From the NCBI RefSeq assembly GCF_000737535.1, contig NZ_CP006269.1, forward strand, positions 1,922,001-1,986,000: 64,000 bases of DNA. Direction: 5' to 3'. The notes beneath the pieces were generated by a model. It did no database searches. It had not been told where the DNA came from and saw nothing but the letters and a program-made list of their open reading frames with translations. The position numbers were made by a program, and so were the translations under genes. The DNA comes from Synechococcus sp. KORDI-100 (GTDB lineage Bacteria; Cyanobacteriota; Cyanobacteriia; PCC-6307; Cyanobiaceae). Of the stretch, positions 42,815-52,111 are shown in pieces. Within the stretch, counting starts at the first letter, position 1; each line of letters opens with the position of its first letter.

Positions 42815-45418
42815 ATGCAACCAACGGCGGAACAGTTCACTGAAAAAGCCTGGGCCGCGATCGTCGCCGCCCAGCAACTCGCGACGTCCTCCCGTCACCA
42901 GCAGCTGGAAACAGAACATCTGCTGCTGACGCTCATTGAAGAGAAGGGACTGGCAGAGCGCATCCTTGCCAAGGCTGGAGTCGAGCCGAACAATTTCGCG
43001 ACTGCGGTACGGAGCTACCTGCAACGGCAGCCGAGCATGACATCACCACCTGAGTCGGTGTTTCTCGGCCGAGCCTTGAACGCCACGCTGGATCGAGCGG
43101 ATCAAGAACGCAGCAGCTTCGGCGACAGCTACATCTCGATCGAACATCTGTTGCTCGCGCTCAGCGAGGATGATCGCTGTGGCAGGCAGCTGCTCAGCCA
43201 GGTTGGTCTGAACAGCAAGACGCTCAAGGAGACCATCACGACGGTGCGCGGCAATCAAACGGTGACCGATCAGAACCCTGAGGGAACCTACGAGTCGCTC
43301 GAAAAATACGGCAGGGACCTCACAGCCTCAGCGCGTGAGGGAAAGCTGGACCCGGTGATTGGGCGGGACGACGAAATCCGTCGCACCATTCAGATTCTCA
43401 GCAGACGCACAAAAAACAATCCGGTTCTGATTGGTGAACCCGGTGTTGGCAAAACGGCCATCGTTGAGGGCCTCGCCCAGCGCATTGTGAACGGCGATGT
43501 GCCGTCGGCTTTGCAGAACCGTCAGCTCATCGCTCTCGACATGGGAGCCCTGATCGCAGGAGCGAAATACCGTGGCGAATTCGAGGAACGGCTCAAAGCC
43601 GTGCTCAAGGAAGTGACGGCTTCCGAAGGCCAGATCGTTCTCTTCATTGATGAAATCCATACCGTGGTCGGCGCTGGAGCAACCGGTGGTGCCATGGACG
43701 CCAGCAATCTGCTCAAACCGATGCTGGCGCGGGGAGAACTGCGCTGCATCGGCGCCACAACCCTGGATGAACACCGTCAGCACATCGAAAAGGATCCGGC
43801 CCTCGAACGCCGCTTCCAACAGGTGCTCGTTGATCAGCCCACGGTGGAGGACACGATTTCGATCCTGCGCGGTCTGAAAGAACGCTACGAAGTGCATCAC
43901 GGCGTGAGAATCGCCGACAGCGCTCTGGTGGCAGCAGCTGTACTCAGCAGCCGCTACATCGCTGATCGTTTTCTGCCGGACAAGGCCATCGACCTGGTGG
44001 ATGAATCCGCTGCGCGCCTGAAAATGGAGATCACCTCCAAACCGGAGGAGATCGATGAAATCGATCGCAAGATCCTGCAGCTGGAAATGGAGAAACTGTC
44101 ACTCGGACGGGAGTCCGACAGCGCCAGTCAGGAACGGCTGCAACGCCTGGAGCGTGAGCTTGCCGAACTCAGCGAGCAGCAGACCACGCTCAATGCCCAG
44201 TGGCAGCAGGAAAAAGGGGCGATTGATGATCTTTCTTCTCTGAAGGAGGAGATCGAACGCGTCCAACTGCAGGTGGATCAAGCCAAACGCAGTTACGACC
44301 TCAACAAAGCCGCCGAACTCGAATACGGAACCCTCGCCGGTTTGCAGAAGCAGCTGCGTGAACAGGAAGTGCTGCTGTCGGAAAGCGATGGTGGTGACAA
44401 GACGTTGCTGCGCGAGGAGGTCAGCGAGGACGACATTGCCGAGGTGATCGCCAAATGGACGGGCATCCCCGTCGCCAGGCTGGTGCAGGGCGAGATGGAG
44501 AAACTGCTTGCTCTCGAGGACGATCTGCATCAACGGGTGATCGGACAGCACCAGGCCGTCACTGCCGTGGCCGATGCGATTCAGCGCTCCAGGGCAGGCC
44601 TGAGCGACCCGAACCGCCCCATCGCCAGCTTCCTCTTTCTCGGGCCCACCGGTGTTGGCAAGACCGAACTCTCCAAAGCCCTGGCCAACCGGCTGTTCGA
44701 CAGCGATGACGCCATGGTGCGGATCGACATGTCGGAATACATGGAAAAACACAGCGTCAGCCGGTTGATCGGTGCGCCTCCCGGTTACGTGGGTTACGAA
44801 GCCGGCGGACAGCTGACTGAAGCCGTGCGACGGCGGCCTTACTCAGTGATCCTCTTTGACGAAGTGGAGAAGGCCCACCCCGATGTGTTCAATGTGATGC
44901 TGCAGATCCTTGACGACGGGCGCGTCACCGACGGACAGGGACGCACGGTGGACTTCACCAACACGGTGCTGATCCTCACCAGCAACATCGGCAGCCAGTC
45001 GATCCTGGAGCTGGCCGGGAACCCGGACCAGCATGAAGAGATGGAACGGCGGGTGAATGAGGCACTCCGCGGCCACTTCCGGCCTGAGTTCCTCAATCGT
45101 CTGGACGATCAGATCATCTTCCGCAGCCTCGAACGGCAGGAACTCCGAGAGATCGTGAACCTGCAGGTGGAACGCCTGCGACAGCGTCTGGAGGAGCGAA
45201 AACTGGAGTTGCAGCTCAGCGATGGAGCCTCAGACTGGCTTGCCAATGTCGGTTATGACCCTGTGTACGGGGCAAGACCCCTGAAGCGGGCGATCCAGCG
45301 GGAACTGGAGACCCCGATCGCCAAAGCTATACTTAGGGGACTCTTCAGCGAAGGCCAACAGATCTGCGTTGAGGTCGAGGCCGCGGGGGGCGAAACCGAG
45401 CGATTGGTTCTTAGCTGA
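42815..45418 (+). CDS. clpB: ClpB disaggregase
   Basis: This 867-aa AAA+ protein reverses protein aggregation with DnaK. It has the N-domain ([17 protein letters not shown]), a first Walker [14 protein letters not shown], a coiled-coil middle domain (about 400-520), and a second Walker [15 protein letters not shown]. The length is standard for ClpB. Heat- or stress-regulated in other cyanobacteria; no CIRCE or sigma-32 element was identified upstream. Ends 7 bp before the convergent hupE. Confidence 0.96.
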   Translation: MQPTAEQFTEKAWAAIVAAQQLATSSRHQQLETEHLLLTLIEEKGLAERILAKAGVEPNNFATAVRSYLQRQPSMTSPPESVFLGRALNATLDRADQERSSFGDSYISIEHLLLALSEDDRCGRQLLSQVGLNSKTLKETITTVRGNQTVTDQNPEGTYESLEKYGRDLTASAREGKLDPVIGRDDEIRRTIQILSRRTKNNPVLIGEPGVGKTAIVEGLAQRIVNGDVPSALQNRQLIALDMGALIAGAKYRGEFEERLKAVLKEVTASEGQIVLFIDEIHTVVGAGATGGAMDASNLLKPMLARGELRCIGATTLDEHRQHIEKDPALERRFQQVLVDQPTVEDTISILRGLKERYEVHHGVRIADSALVAAAVLSSRYIADRFLPDKAIDLVDESAARLKMEITSKPEEIDEIDRKILQLEMEKLSLGRESDSASQERLQRLERELAELSEQQTTLNAQWQQEKGAIDDLSSLKEEIERVQLQVDQAKRSYDLNKAAELEYGTLAGLQKQLREQEVLLSESDGGDKTLLREEVSEDDIAEVIAKWTGIPVARLVQGEMEKLLALEDDLHQRVIGQHQAVTAVADAIQRSRAGLSDPNRPIASFLFLGPTGVGKTELSKALANRLFDSDDAMVRIDMSEYMEKHSVSRLIGAPPGYVGYEAGGQLTEAVRRRPYSVILFDEVEKAHPDVFNVMLQILDDGRVTDGQGRTVDFTNTVLILTSNIGSQSILELAGNPDQHEEMERRVNEALRGHFRPEFLNRLDDQIIFRSLERQELREIVNLQVERLRQRLEERKLELQLSDGASDWLANVGYDPVYGARPLKRAIQRELETPIAKAILRGLFSEGQQICVEVEAAGGETERLVLS

Positions 45419-45425
45419 TCTGCGT

Positions 45426-46052
45426 TCAGGGGACCAGCAGCGACCAGGTGAAGGCGGCGCCGAGACCGATCCAGATGCCGGCAAGAATCTGGCGGCCGTT
45501 GCTGCCGAACCTCTTCATCAGGCGGGTTGAGGCACTGGTGACGACCACCAGCAGCAGCCCCTGACCGATCAGCAGTCCCAGGCCATAGGCAAGCAACGGC
45601 GCCGGCTCAGCGCCGATCACCGCTCCTCCCAGCAGATATCCGTGCAGGCTGATGGCCGGCAGCAGAAGCCACACCGGCAGACGCCCGAGAATCACCAGAC
45701 CCTCCAGCACGAGGGTGAGTGAGACCAGTGCCTCAGCGGCGGTCTCAAGTGCTGACGGCAGGGGGACGAGCTGAGAAACGAGACTGCCGCCCAGGCCCAG
45801 CGCAAGCAGCGGAAGCACCCAGCGACGTGGCTGTTTCAAACCCACGAGGGCGACGGCCAGCAAAAACAAAAGATGGTCAGGGCCCAGCAGGGGGTGGCCG
45901 ATCCCGCTGATCACGCCCTGCCAAGCGGTGATTCCGGATCCTTCCGGCATTCCGAAGGGGTGATGGGCCAGGGCGGGAGTTGCAGCAATCAATGAAAGCA
46001 GTGACAGGCTCAAGAAAGGCCCTGCCGTCCGGACAATCTGATTGGAATGCAT
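45426..46052 (-). CDS. hupE: HupE/UreJ-type metal transporter
   Basis: From the Met at 46052 the product is 208 aa with a signal sequence followed by AHHPFGMPEGSG and HPLLGPDHLLFLLAVAL, the HX4DH motif of HupE/UreJ nickel/cobalt permeases. Six hydrophobic helices. A cobalamin riboswitch precedes it, so its physiological substrate is probably cobalt for B12 synthesis (inference). An upstream extension of 37 codons lies inside the riboswitch and is not coding. Confidence 0.9.
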   Translation of the reverse strand: MHSNQIVRTAGPFLSLSLLSLIAATPALAHHPFGMPEGSGITAWQGVISGIGHPLLGPDHLLFLLAVALVGLKQPRRWVLPLLALGLGGSLVSQLVPLPSALETAAEALVSLTLVLEGLVILGRLPVWLLLPAISLHGYLLGGAVIGAEPAPLLAYGLGLLIGQGLLLVVVTSASTRLMKRFGSNGRQILAGIWIGLGAAFTWSLLVP

Positions 46053-46075
46053 CGTGGTCGATCCTCGTCGATGAA

Positions 46076-46210
46076 CAAGTCGGCGGGCGTTCTGACTGAC
46101 GACGATCGGGCGGAGTGACCGATGGAATCGCTTCACAGCTGCGGGACAGCGCCGGATTTTCACCGATCTTTCCCCGTTACCTCCAGCAGCTGATCTCCGC
46201 TGGAACCGAA
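46076..46210 (-). promoter_or_regulatory. Cobalamin (B12) riboswitch
   Basis: The minus strand carries GGGAAAGATCGGTGAAAATC, followed by CGGCGCTGTCCCGCAGCTGTGA and downstream GTCAGAACGCCCGCC, the conserved core of the adenosylcobalamin riboswitch (B12 box region). The block ends about 25 bp before the hupE start codon. It lies immediately after the PTPS gene and controls hupE. Boundaries are approximate. Confidence 0.88.
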
Positions 46211-46217
46211 CAGTTCC

Positions 46218-46703
46218 TTATAGCCGAGCGGATTCATTCCCAAACCATTTCGGTACAGAGCTGTAGGTGGCGGCATTGCGCACGTTCTCACGCGCCTCCA
46301 CCGCCCAGCAGCAGGTGCGGCCCTGATCACGCTCCCGGAGCAGCTGATTGGCCCAGCTCCAAACCAGTTCAGCCGTGGTTTCCATCCCCACATTCGTCAT
46401 CACGCGCAGATCGAGGGCACCAAGCTCATGAAGGCGCTCCCATTCCTTCAACAACGGATCATCGGCATTCACCAGAAAGGTGTGATCAAACTGCTCACGT
46501 AGTTGTTGATCGAGTGGTCTCAGGCTGGAGAAATCAACGACAAACCCACAGGCATCGAGCTGAGTTGCTGCGAAATGAAGCACAAAACTGCGGCTGTAAC
46601 CATGCACGAAACGGCAGTGTCCGCTGTGCCTCCATTGCCGATGACAACAGGGATAGCCCTCGAACGATTTGCTGCAGGTGTGCGGAGACGGCGGTGAAAG
46701 CAC
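46218..46703 (-). CDS. queD: 6-pyruvoyl-tetrahydropterin synthase/QueD-like protein
   Basis: The 161-aa product has the T-fold pattern [19 protein letters not shown], then [14 protein letters not shown] and [12 protein letters not shown]. QueD converts dihydroneopterin triphosphate to 6-carboxytetrahydropterin in queuosine synthesis. The canonical zinc element HGH reads HGY here, so one zinc ligand is changed. It could instead be a PTPS-III-like enzyme. It is divergent from hisIE; the riboswitch for hupE follows its stop. Confidence 0.8.
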   Translation of the reverse strand: MLSPPSPHTCSKSFEGYPCCHRQWRHSGHCRFVHGYSRSFVLHFAATQLDACGFVVDFSSLRPLDQQLREQFDHTFLVNADDPLLKEWERLHELGALDLRVMTNVGMETTAELVWSWANQLLRERDQGRTCCWAVEARENVRNAATYSSVPKWFGNESARL

Positions 46704-46764
46704 GAGGCAGGAGCGGAAGAACGCTGCGGGAGGATCGGGACAATGGCTCTGCGCAGGAGGACGA

Positions 46765-47433
46765 ATGCACCCCCTCAGCCCCGCTTTTATGGATCAACTC
46801 CGTTTTACCGAAGCGGGGCTCATTCCAGCTGTGGCACAGGATTGGCTCGATGGTGCCGTTCTGATGGTGGCCTGGATGAACCGCGAATCGATTGAGAAGA
46901 CCCTGCAGAGCGGAGAAGTGCATTACTGGAGTCGCTCCAGAGCCGAGCTTTGGCACAAGGGAGCGACAAGCGGCCACACCCAGATCCTGCGTGGAATCCG
47001 CTACGACTGTGATGCGGATGTTCTGCTGCTCACCATCGAGCAGACAGGCGATGTCGCTTGCCACACCGGAGCTCGCAGCTGTTTTTATGAAGACGACGAC
47101 AGGCCGACGGAGGGCGGAGTTAATGCACTGCCACCTCCTGCAGATGCCTGCACTGAATTGTTCCGCGTGATCTTGGATCGAAAAACCCAACCGGAGGAGG
47201 GGAGCTACACCAACAAGCTTCTTCAGGGCGGCGACAACGCCATCCTCAAGAAAATCGGTGAAGAGGGAGCCGAATTCGTGATGGCCTGCAAAGACGACAA
47301 CGCCAACGAGATTGCCGGCGAAGCCGCTGATCTGATCTTCCACATGCAAGTCGCGTTAGCCCACCACGGCGTCGCCTGGAGAGATGTCCAAGCGGTCCTG
47401 GCTGCAAGGCGAGGCGCCCCCCGACGTCACTGA
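46765..47433 (+). CDS. hisIE: HisI/HisE bifunctional enzyme
   Basis: From the Met at 46765 (AGGAGG just upstream) the product is 222 aa. The N-terminal HisI domain (phosphoribosyl-AMP cyclohydrolase) has [17 protein letters not shown] and the zinc-binding [10 protein letters not shown]. The C-terminal HisE domain (phosphoribosyl-ATP pyrophosphohydrolase) has [17 protein letters not shown]. Steps 2 and 3 of histidine synthesis are thus fused. A longer frame to 46669 is non-conserved. Confidence 0.96.
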   Translation: MHPLSPAFMDQLRFTEAGLIPAVAQDWLDGAVLMVAWMNRESIEKTLQSGEVHYWSRSRAELWHKGATSGHTQILRGIRYDCDADVLLLTIEQTGDVACHTGARSCFYEDDDRPTEGGVNALPPPADACTELFRVILDRKTQPEEGSYTNKLLQGGDNAILKKIGEEGAEFVMACKDDNANEIAGEAADLIFHMQVALAHHGVAWRDVQAVLAARRGAPRRH

Positions 47434-47437
47434 GCAG

Positions 47438-48094
47438 CTACTGATCAGGCTCACTGATGGGGCCAAAGCGATTGCTCAGGCTGCGCACCCATTCAAGAGT
47501 TGTTTGATCGCGTGTGCTGGGACGCAGCACCGGGTTGGCTCCCTGATGCACCGCCAGGGAGTCGAGCGGGTCATTGCTGTGCCCCCACAATCCCAGGGCA
47601 TGACCAAGCTCATGCAAAGCCGTCGCTTCGAGAACCTCTGCCCTCAGCTCGGGCGACACCAAAACATCCACAAGTGGCTCGCGGCGCCTGATCCCAGAAC
47701 GTGTGAGCAGCGCAAGCTGCAGGATGCTGCGGCCGTTGCTGGCTCTCCAACCACCATTCAGCCGGCGTCGTGGAGGGCGCTGACGATAAATTCGAATCTG
47801 GGCGCGGTTGATGTCGACAACCCGCGTGATCGGAACCAGTTCGCTCCAGTGCTGCAGTGCGGACTCAACACCCAGTCGCCAACGGCGGCTCCAACGGTCA
47901 ACGGGCGTTGGGTCCGGATCGATCCAGATACACCACCGGGGCAACGTCGGGAAGCCAAAGGTTGTTGTCGCAAGGCGTTGCCCATACCCCGGTGCCGGTT
48001 CACCCTTTGAGCCTGGCGCTGAAAGGGATTGTCGTTGGAGCTTGTCGTCTAGCGGACGGATCTCAGCAGCCGGGGGGCAGGGATCTGCCTGCAT
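47438..48094 (-). CDS. Metzincin-like protease
   Basis: The 218-aa product carries the zinc motif HELGHALGLWGHS (HExxHxxGxxH) at about 160, the metzincin type. N-terminal sequences are Pro-rich and beta-like (PRWCIWIDPDPTP). No clear signal peptide; a different start could restore one. Related marine cyanobacterial proteins are annotated only as peptidases. Its start overlaps the DUF2214 stop (TGATG). Confidence 0.82.
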   Translation of the reverse strand: MQADPCPPAAEIRPLDDKLQRQSLSAPGSKGEPAPGYGQRLATTTFGFPTLPRWCIWIDPDPTPVDRWSRRWRLGVESALQHWSELVPITRVVDINRAQIRIYRQRPPRRRLNGGWRASNGRSILQLALLTRSGIRRREPLVDVLVSPELRAEVLEATALHELGHALGLWGHSNDPLDSLAVHQGANPVLRPSTRDQTTLEWVRSLSNRFGPISEPDQ

Positions 48095-48585
48095 CAGGCT
48101 GCAGGAAGGCCAACACCACGGGCCATCAACGTCGCAAGCATGGGAATCGAAGCGAATCCCAGCAGTTCAACGTTGATGATCCAACCCAAACGCGTCGCGA
48201 GAACCTCGCTCACCTTGGGCAGCTCACCCTTGCGCAGTGGGATGGCCCAGAGGATGTAGGTGATCGTGGGGTACAGGGACAGTCCACCCACGGAAAGATA
48301 GATGCCGACCTTCCACCAGAACAGGGGATTCTGGGTGTAGAAGTCCGACCCCTGGCCGAAGTGGATCACCCTCAGGATGCCGCTGACCAGTAATGCCAGA
48401 GCAGCGATGCCATAAACGATGTCGGTGATCACCATGGCGGTTGCTTCACCGCGATTCGGATCGGCTTTGATCAGACGACGCTCAAGGACCAGTGCGCCGA
48501 AGCACACCATGAAGCTCAGATAGTGCAGATAGGCGACGCCAGCGCTTTTGGCGATGTCCGTCGTGAGTGCAACCGCCAGATGCAT
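48094..48585 (-). CDS. DUF2214 membrane protein
   Basis: This 163-aa protein has four hydrophobic helices. Elements are LHYLSFMVCFGALVLER, VITDIVYGIAALALLVSG and ISVGGLSLYPTITYIL-like, which match DUF2214. Function is unknown. The gene stop overlaps the metzincin start. It is divergent from the sigma factor, with a 180-bp A/T-rich intergenic region. Confidence 0.82.
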   Translation of the reverse strand: MHLAVALTTDIAKSAGVAYLHYLSFMVCFGALVLERRLIKADPNRGEATAMVITDIVYGIAALALLVSGILRVIHFGQGSDFYTQNPLFWWKVGIYLSVGGLSLYPTITYILWAIPLRKGELPKVSEVLATRLGWIINVELLGFASIPMLATLMARGVGLPAA

Positions 48586-48765
48586 AGCAGCGGATTACGA
48601 AACGACGTGGACCTTAGCGGCAAAGCGACCAACATCTCTGAAGATTGTCTTCAACAGAGAGAAGAAACTGTTTAAACATGCATTAAAAATGAATTCCGCA
48701 GTCTTTATTACACCCACAGAATGAAAACACTTTGGTTCTAGGTTCAATTCATTGCCGAATTTCTG

Positions 48766-49692
48766 ATGGTGAGCTCTCTGAGTGCATTTTTAGGTGAAAT
48801 TGGCCGCCACCAGCTACTCACCCCAGAGCAAGAACTCATGATGGGCAGGAAGGTTCAGGCGATGGTAGCCATCACTGAACGCTGCCACCTTGCAGGAGGG
48901 AGTGGACCATCCTGTGTTTTCAACGATGAAGAAAAAATTGTGATTCGGCGTGGCGAGCGTGCCAAAAATCAGATGATCACGTCGAATCTTCGTCTCGTCG
49001 TCAATCTGGCCAAGCGATACCAAGGCAAAGGGTTGGATCTTCTCGATCTCATTCAGGAGGGAACGTTGGGACTGACGCGTGCAGTCGAAAAATATGACCC
49101 CACCCGAGGCCATCGTTTTTCCACATACGCCTACTGGTGGATCCGTCAGGGGCTCAACCGTGCTCTCTCGACCCAGAGCCGAACCATCCGTATCCCTGTC
49201 AATGTCAACGAGAAACTCACCAAACTGCGCGCAGCCAAAGCTCGTCTGATGCAGCGCAATGGGCTGAGCCCATCCACCGAGCAGCTGTCCGAATACATGG
49301 AGATTCCGATGTCAGACGTGGAGGATCTGCTGGCTTGTGAGCTTCGCAGCGTCACCGTGAGCCTGCAGGGCGTTGTCAAGTCGAAATCTGATCCTTCCGA
49401 ACTCGTTGATGTTCTACCCAGCGATGAACTTCCTCCCATGGAACGGGCGGAAATTGCCGAACGCACAGCATCTGTCTGGACGCTGCTGAACAAGGCCAAC
49501 CTCACCCCGAAAGAGAGAACGGTGGTGACCCTGCGTTTCGGTCTCGATGGGACCCACGAATGGCGCACCCTCGCCGAGGTCGCTCGCCACATGAATTGCT
49601 CGAGAGAATATTGCCGCCAGGTGGTTCAGAGAGCACTGCGCAAACTGCGTAAAACAGGCATCCAAAGTGGACTGGTGGAAACCACCCACTGA
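48766..49692 (+). CDS. RpoD-like sigma factor (group 2 type)
   Basis: This 308-aa protein has a short region 1.2 (SAFLGEIGRHQLLTPEQE), region 2 (NLRLVVNLAKRYQGKGLDLL and GTLGLTRAVEKYDPTRG), region 3 and region 4 (LTPKERTVVTLRFGLDG and a HTH at about 275). It lacks region 1.1, so it is a non-essential group 2-type sigma factor that recruits RNA polymerase to -10/-35 promoters. The group member (SigB-E type) cannot be told here. Confidence 0.93.
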   Translation: MVSSLSAFLGEIGRHQLLTPEQELMMGRKVQAMVAITERCHLAGGSGPSCVFNDEEKIVIRRGERAKNQMITSNLRLVVNLAKRYQGKGLDLLDLIQEGTLGLTRAVEKYDPTRGHRFSTYAYWWIRQGLNRALSTQSRTIRIPVNVNEKLTKLRAAKARLMQRNGLSPSTEQLSEYMEIPMSDVEDLLACELRSVTVSLQGVVKSKSDPSELVDVLPSDELPPMERAEIAERTASVWTLLNKANLTPKERTVVTLRFGLDGTHEWRTLAEVARHMNCSREYCRQVVQRALRKLRKTGIQSGLVETTH

Positions 49693-49760
49693 CTGTTCGG
49701 GCAACCCTCTGGTCAGGTCAGCCAGCTCAGGCGAGAGTGTCTCGAGTGCGGATCAATGCC

Positions 49761-50159
49761 ATGAACGAACGTTCGGCAACACAAGATTCTGCAACGCCCT
49801 TTGAAGCTGGTGGCAGCACCGTCGACGCTGAGCTCATCGACAGCACCGTGGTGGACGAACATTTGCTCAAACGTCTGCTGCGGCGCGCTGGACGAACACT
49901 TGCCGCACCCGCCCTCGAAGCTCTGGAGATGATGCTGGATGCGTCGACCCCGGCCCCGGCTCGTCTCACGATGATGGCCGCACTCAGTTATCTGCTGATG
50001 CCTGCGGATCTGATTCCTGACCTTCTTCCAGTGGCCGGCTTCAGTGACGACCTGGTCGCTCTCACGGCGATGATGGGCATCTGGAATCAGCACATCACTC
50101 CAGAGATTCGCGACAGAGCCAGGCGCAGACTGGACCGTTGGTTCCCCTACGGCCGCTGA
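49761..50159 (+). CDS. DUF1232 membrane protein (YkvA-like)
   Basis: I start at ATG 49761 (a GTG at 49737 is possible), giving 132 aa. The DUF1232 signature YLLMPADLIPDLLPVAGFSDD is at about 79-99 (two short hydrophobic helices around a DxxPD motif). These are small membrane proteins of unknown function. The N-terminal half is polar. It ends 5 bp before the next gene and may be co-transcribed. Confidence 0.85.
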   Translation: MNERSATQDSATPFEAGGSTVDAELIDSTVVDEHLLKRLLRRAGRTLAAPALEALEMMLDASTPAPARLTMMAALSYLLMPADLIPDLLPVAGFSDDLVALTAMMGIWNQHITPEIRDRARRRLDRWFPYGR

Positions 50160-50164
50160 CAGCC

Positions 50165-50494
50165 ATGCCGAACGCCACCTGGACGCCAGATTTCGAGCAG
50201 GAGCTGACGTCCTTGCTCAAGGATTGGCTGAAGCAGCAAGGCAGGACTCAGGCCGACCTGAGGCGAAGCCTGCGAGCCGTCTCCACCAGGATGCCTGCTC
50301 TGCTGGAGGTTCTGGAACGGGACTATCGACTGAACGGTCTTGCTGGCCTGGTTGGACGGCTGTGCAAGGTGGAACAGGAATGGCAAGGCGAAGACGTGGG
50401 TTCGGAGGGCACGTCAACCGAATCAGATGATCCGTTCGGTCAGCTGGACCTTCTTCTGCAGGCAATTCGCGACGACATACCCAGCGAAGACTGA
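50165..50494 (+). CDS. Hypothetical helical protein
   Basis: From the Met at 50165 the product is 109 aa. Predicted helices ELTSLLKDWLKQQGRTQADL and RMPALLEVLERDYRLN are followed by an acidic tail. The first helices resemble a DNA-binding helix-turn-helix only vaguely. There is no signal or Cys pattern. The upstream frame to 50138 overlaps the DUF1232 stop. Family not recognised. Confidence 0.6.
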   Translation: MPNATWTPDFEQELTSLLKDWLKQQGRTQADLRRSLRAVSTRMPALLEVLERDYRLNGLAGLVGRLCKVEQEWQGEDVGSEGTSTESDDPFGQLDLLLQAIRDDIPSED

Positions 50495-50534
50495 TCAACG
50501 GCAAAGTGGTGGTTTCCAAGGTGAGAACACACTC

Positions 50535-50777
50535 GTGCCCAGATTGCTTTCCTCACTGGTTCTGATCCTGGGCCTGCCGGTCCTGGCAGCGGGAGACGGT
50601 TCGGCACAAACGGAGGGTTGGTTGCTTGGACCCAGCAGCGCTGTTGGAGAACAAAGCGAAATCGTGCCGACCAATTGCATCACCTCGCTGGACGGATCGA
50701 TCACCTGCGACACCAAAGTGGTCAATCCAGCAGGAGATACGCCCGCAAGGCCCTATTACAACCCCTTCAAGGACTGA
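50535..50777 (+). CDS. Small secreted hypothetical protein
   Basis: From a GTG at 50535 the product is 80 aa: a signal peptide (RLLSSLVLILGLPVLAAG, cleavage after GSA) and a mature region with NCITSLDGSITCDTK, a probable disulphide loop. It ends PARPYYNPFKD. This is a credible periplasmic peptide. The gene precedes psiE by 8 bp. Confidence 0.6.
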   Translation: MPRLLSSLVLILGLPVLAAGDGSAQTEGWLLGPSSAVGEQSEIVPTNCITSLDGSITCDTKVVNPAGDTPARPYYNPFKD

Positions 50778-50785
50778 ATCGCTCA

Positions 50786-51331
50786 GTGAATCAACGTCGG
50801 CGCCCCGGTACTGGCTTCCTGTCCCTCGTGGACGCAGGGGAGCGAATCGTCGCTCGCATTCTCACGATGATCACCGGCGTGGTCATCGCCGCCGCCCTGA
50901 TTCAGCTGATCCTCCTGCTTGGCAACAAGCTTCTTTTAGGCACGGACGCGAATTGGTTGGGAGATGACCTGATCAACGTTCTGGGAGATCTGTTGACCGT
51001 GCTGATCGCTCTTGAGGTCCTGCAGAACATCACCAGCTATCTGCGCCGCCATGTTGTGCAGATCGAGCTCGTGCTGGTCACGGCGCTCACGGCCGTCGCG
51101 CGCAAGGTGATCGTTCTGCCCTCGGGGGCTGAAGACAAACCCCAGCTTCTGTTCGGCCTGGGGATTGCGACCCTGTCCCTGGCAGCGGCCTATTGGCTGG
51201 TCAGGCGGGCGATCCCTCCCGTGAGGAATCGCTCCAATGCAAAGCGAGCCAGAGAGTTCCAGGATCCGGATCCGTTCTTTCCACACGATGACGTCGATGC
51301 GGCGGAAGATGGAGATGGTCGCCTACACTGA
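50786..51331 (+). CDS. PsiE-like membrane protein
   Basis: From a GTG at 50786 the product is 181 aa with four hydrophobic segments and the PsiE pattern GERIVARILTMITGVVIAAAL and LINVLGDLLTVLIALEVLQN. PsiE (phosphate-starvation-inducible E) is of unknown function. Its last 40 residues are polar, mostly encoded in the stretch that overlaps the cupin gene on the other strand (51201-51331). Confidence 0.8.
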   Translation: MNQRRRPGTGFLSLVDAGERIVARILTMITGVVIAAALIQLILLLGNKLLLGTDANWLGDDLINVLGDLLTVLIALEVLQNITSYLRRHVVQIELVLVTALTAVARKVIVLPSGAEDKPQLLFGLGIATLSLAAAYWLVRRAIPPVRNRSNAKRAREFQDPDPFFPHDDVDAAEDGDGRLH

Positions 51332-51746
51332 GATCGAGGATTCGATCGGGTTCAGAGCAGCGAATCCTGGCGCTCCCCCGGAGCACCATCACCCACTCAT
51401 GGTCCTCCTGATCAAGCCAGGATCCCTCAGGTGACCTGAACCGATTCGAACGGATGATTTTGAGCGACCAGCTGTTCCCCTTCTGAAGCTGCTGTTCAGA
51501 CTCCTCCCCATCCGGCGGCAACTCCTGACCGAACAGATTCTCTGGATTCACTCCTGAAGCTGCTGGCACCTCACCCCAGCGGCGTCCAATCTCATAGCCC
51601 CAGGTCCTGGCCAGCATCACCACGTCGTTGTGGCTGACGCACCGGGCCAATTGATCCCGACGCGCCGGATTGCCGCTGAGACTTTCAACAAGGCTCTGGA
51701 GCTGCGCAACCTTGTCGAGAAAACGAATGAGATCCTCTTCTGGCAT
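51201..51746 (-). CDS. Nif11-cupin fusion protein
   Basis: The 181-aa product has an N-terminal Nif11-type domain (DLIRFLDKVAQLQSLVESL, then VVMLARTWGYEIG) and a C-terminal cupin (HEWVMVLRGSARIRC, GDHLHLPPHRRHRV). Cupins bind metals or small ligands, and Nif11 is often a leader or docking domain. The combination suggests a Nif11 domain used to recruit a partner. The last 131 bp overlap the PsiE-like gene tail to tail. Confidence 0.82.
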   Translation of the reverse strand: MPEEDLIRFLDKVAQLQSLVESLSGNPARRDQLARCVSHNDVVMLARTWGYEIGRRWGEVPAASGVNPENLFGQELPPDGEESEQQLQKGNSWSLKIIRSNRFRSPEGSWLDQEDHEWVMVLRGSARIRCSEPDRILDLSVGDHLHLPPHRRHRVERTDPDPGTLWLALHWSDSSREGSPA

Positions 51747-51838
51747 GGTTCACAACCGGTCTTGCAAAGGCGTGCTCCTGGCAACAGACGAGTGAACGGG
51801 ATTGCGAAGAAAGTCAGGAGATGCTGATCGAACAGACC

Positions 51839-52084
51839 ATGCCGCCCACGACCAAGGTACTCACCATTGGCGATCTCGAGGCCGGATTCCCCAGTTACTG
51901 CCAGGCCCTTCGCCAACTCGTGATCATGGGTCGTGATCTGGAATCGATCCGACGAACCCTGTGCTGGGACTACCTGCAACGGCTCCACCGATCTCTCCCG
52001 CAGAGCTACCGCTCGCCTGAAGAGTTGGTGCAGCGTTACCAACGCTCCCTGGCAACAGCCAACGCTCCCTGCCAACAGGTGTAA
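51839..52084 (+). CDS. Small hypothetical protein with altered C-terminus
   Basis: From the Met at 51839 the product is 81 aa: VLTIGDLEAGFPSYCQALRQ and TLCWDYLQRLHRSLPQSY are the conserved-looking part, as seen in small marine cyanobacterial proteins. The C-terminal RSLATANAPCQQV is encoded within a 20-bp tandem duplication at 52039-52078, which changes the frame of the natural end. Function unknown. A start at 51821 is also possible. Confidence 0.65.
   Translation: MPPTTKVLTIGDLEAGFPSYCQALRQLVIMGRDLESIRRTLCWDYLQRLHRSLPQSYRSPEELVQRYQRSLATANAPCQQV
52039..52078. repeat. 20-bp tandem duplication
   Basis: CCAACGCTCCCTGGCAACAG (52039-52058) is followed directly by the same 20 bases with a single G-to-C change (52059-52078). 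As 20 is not a multiple of three, it changes the C-terminal residues of the gene in which it lies. Confidence 0.85.
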
Positions 52085-52111
52085 CAAACTGATCAAAGCA
52101 GTCCTGCCTGG

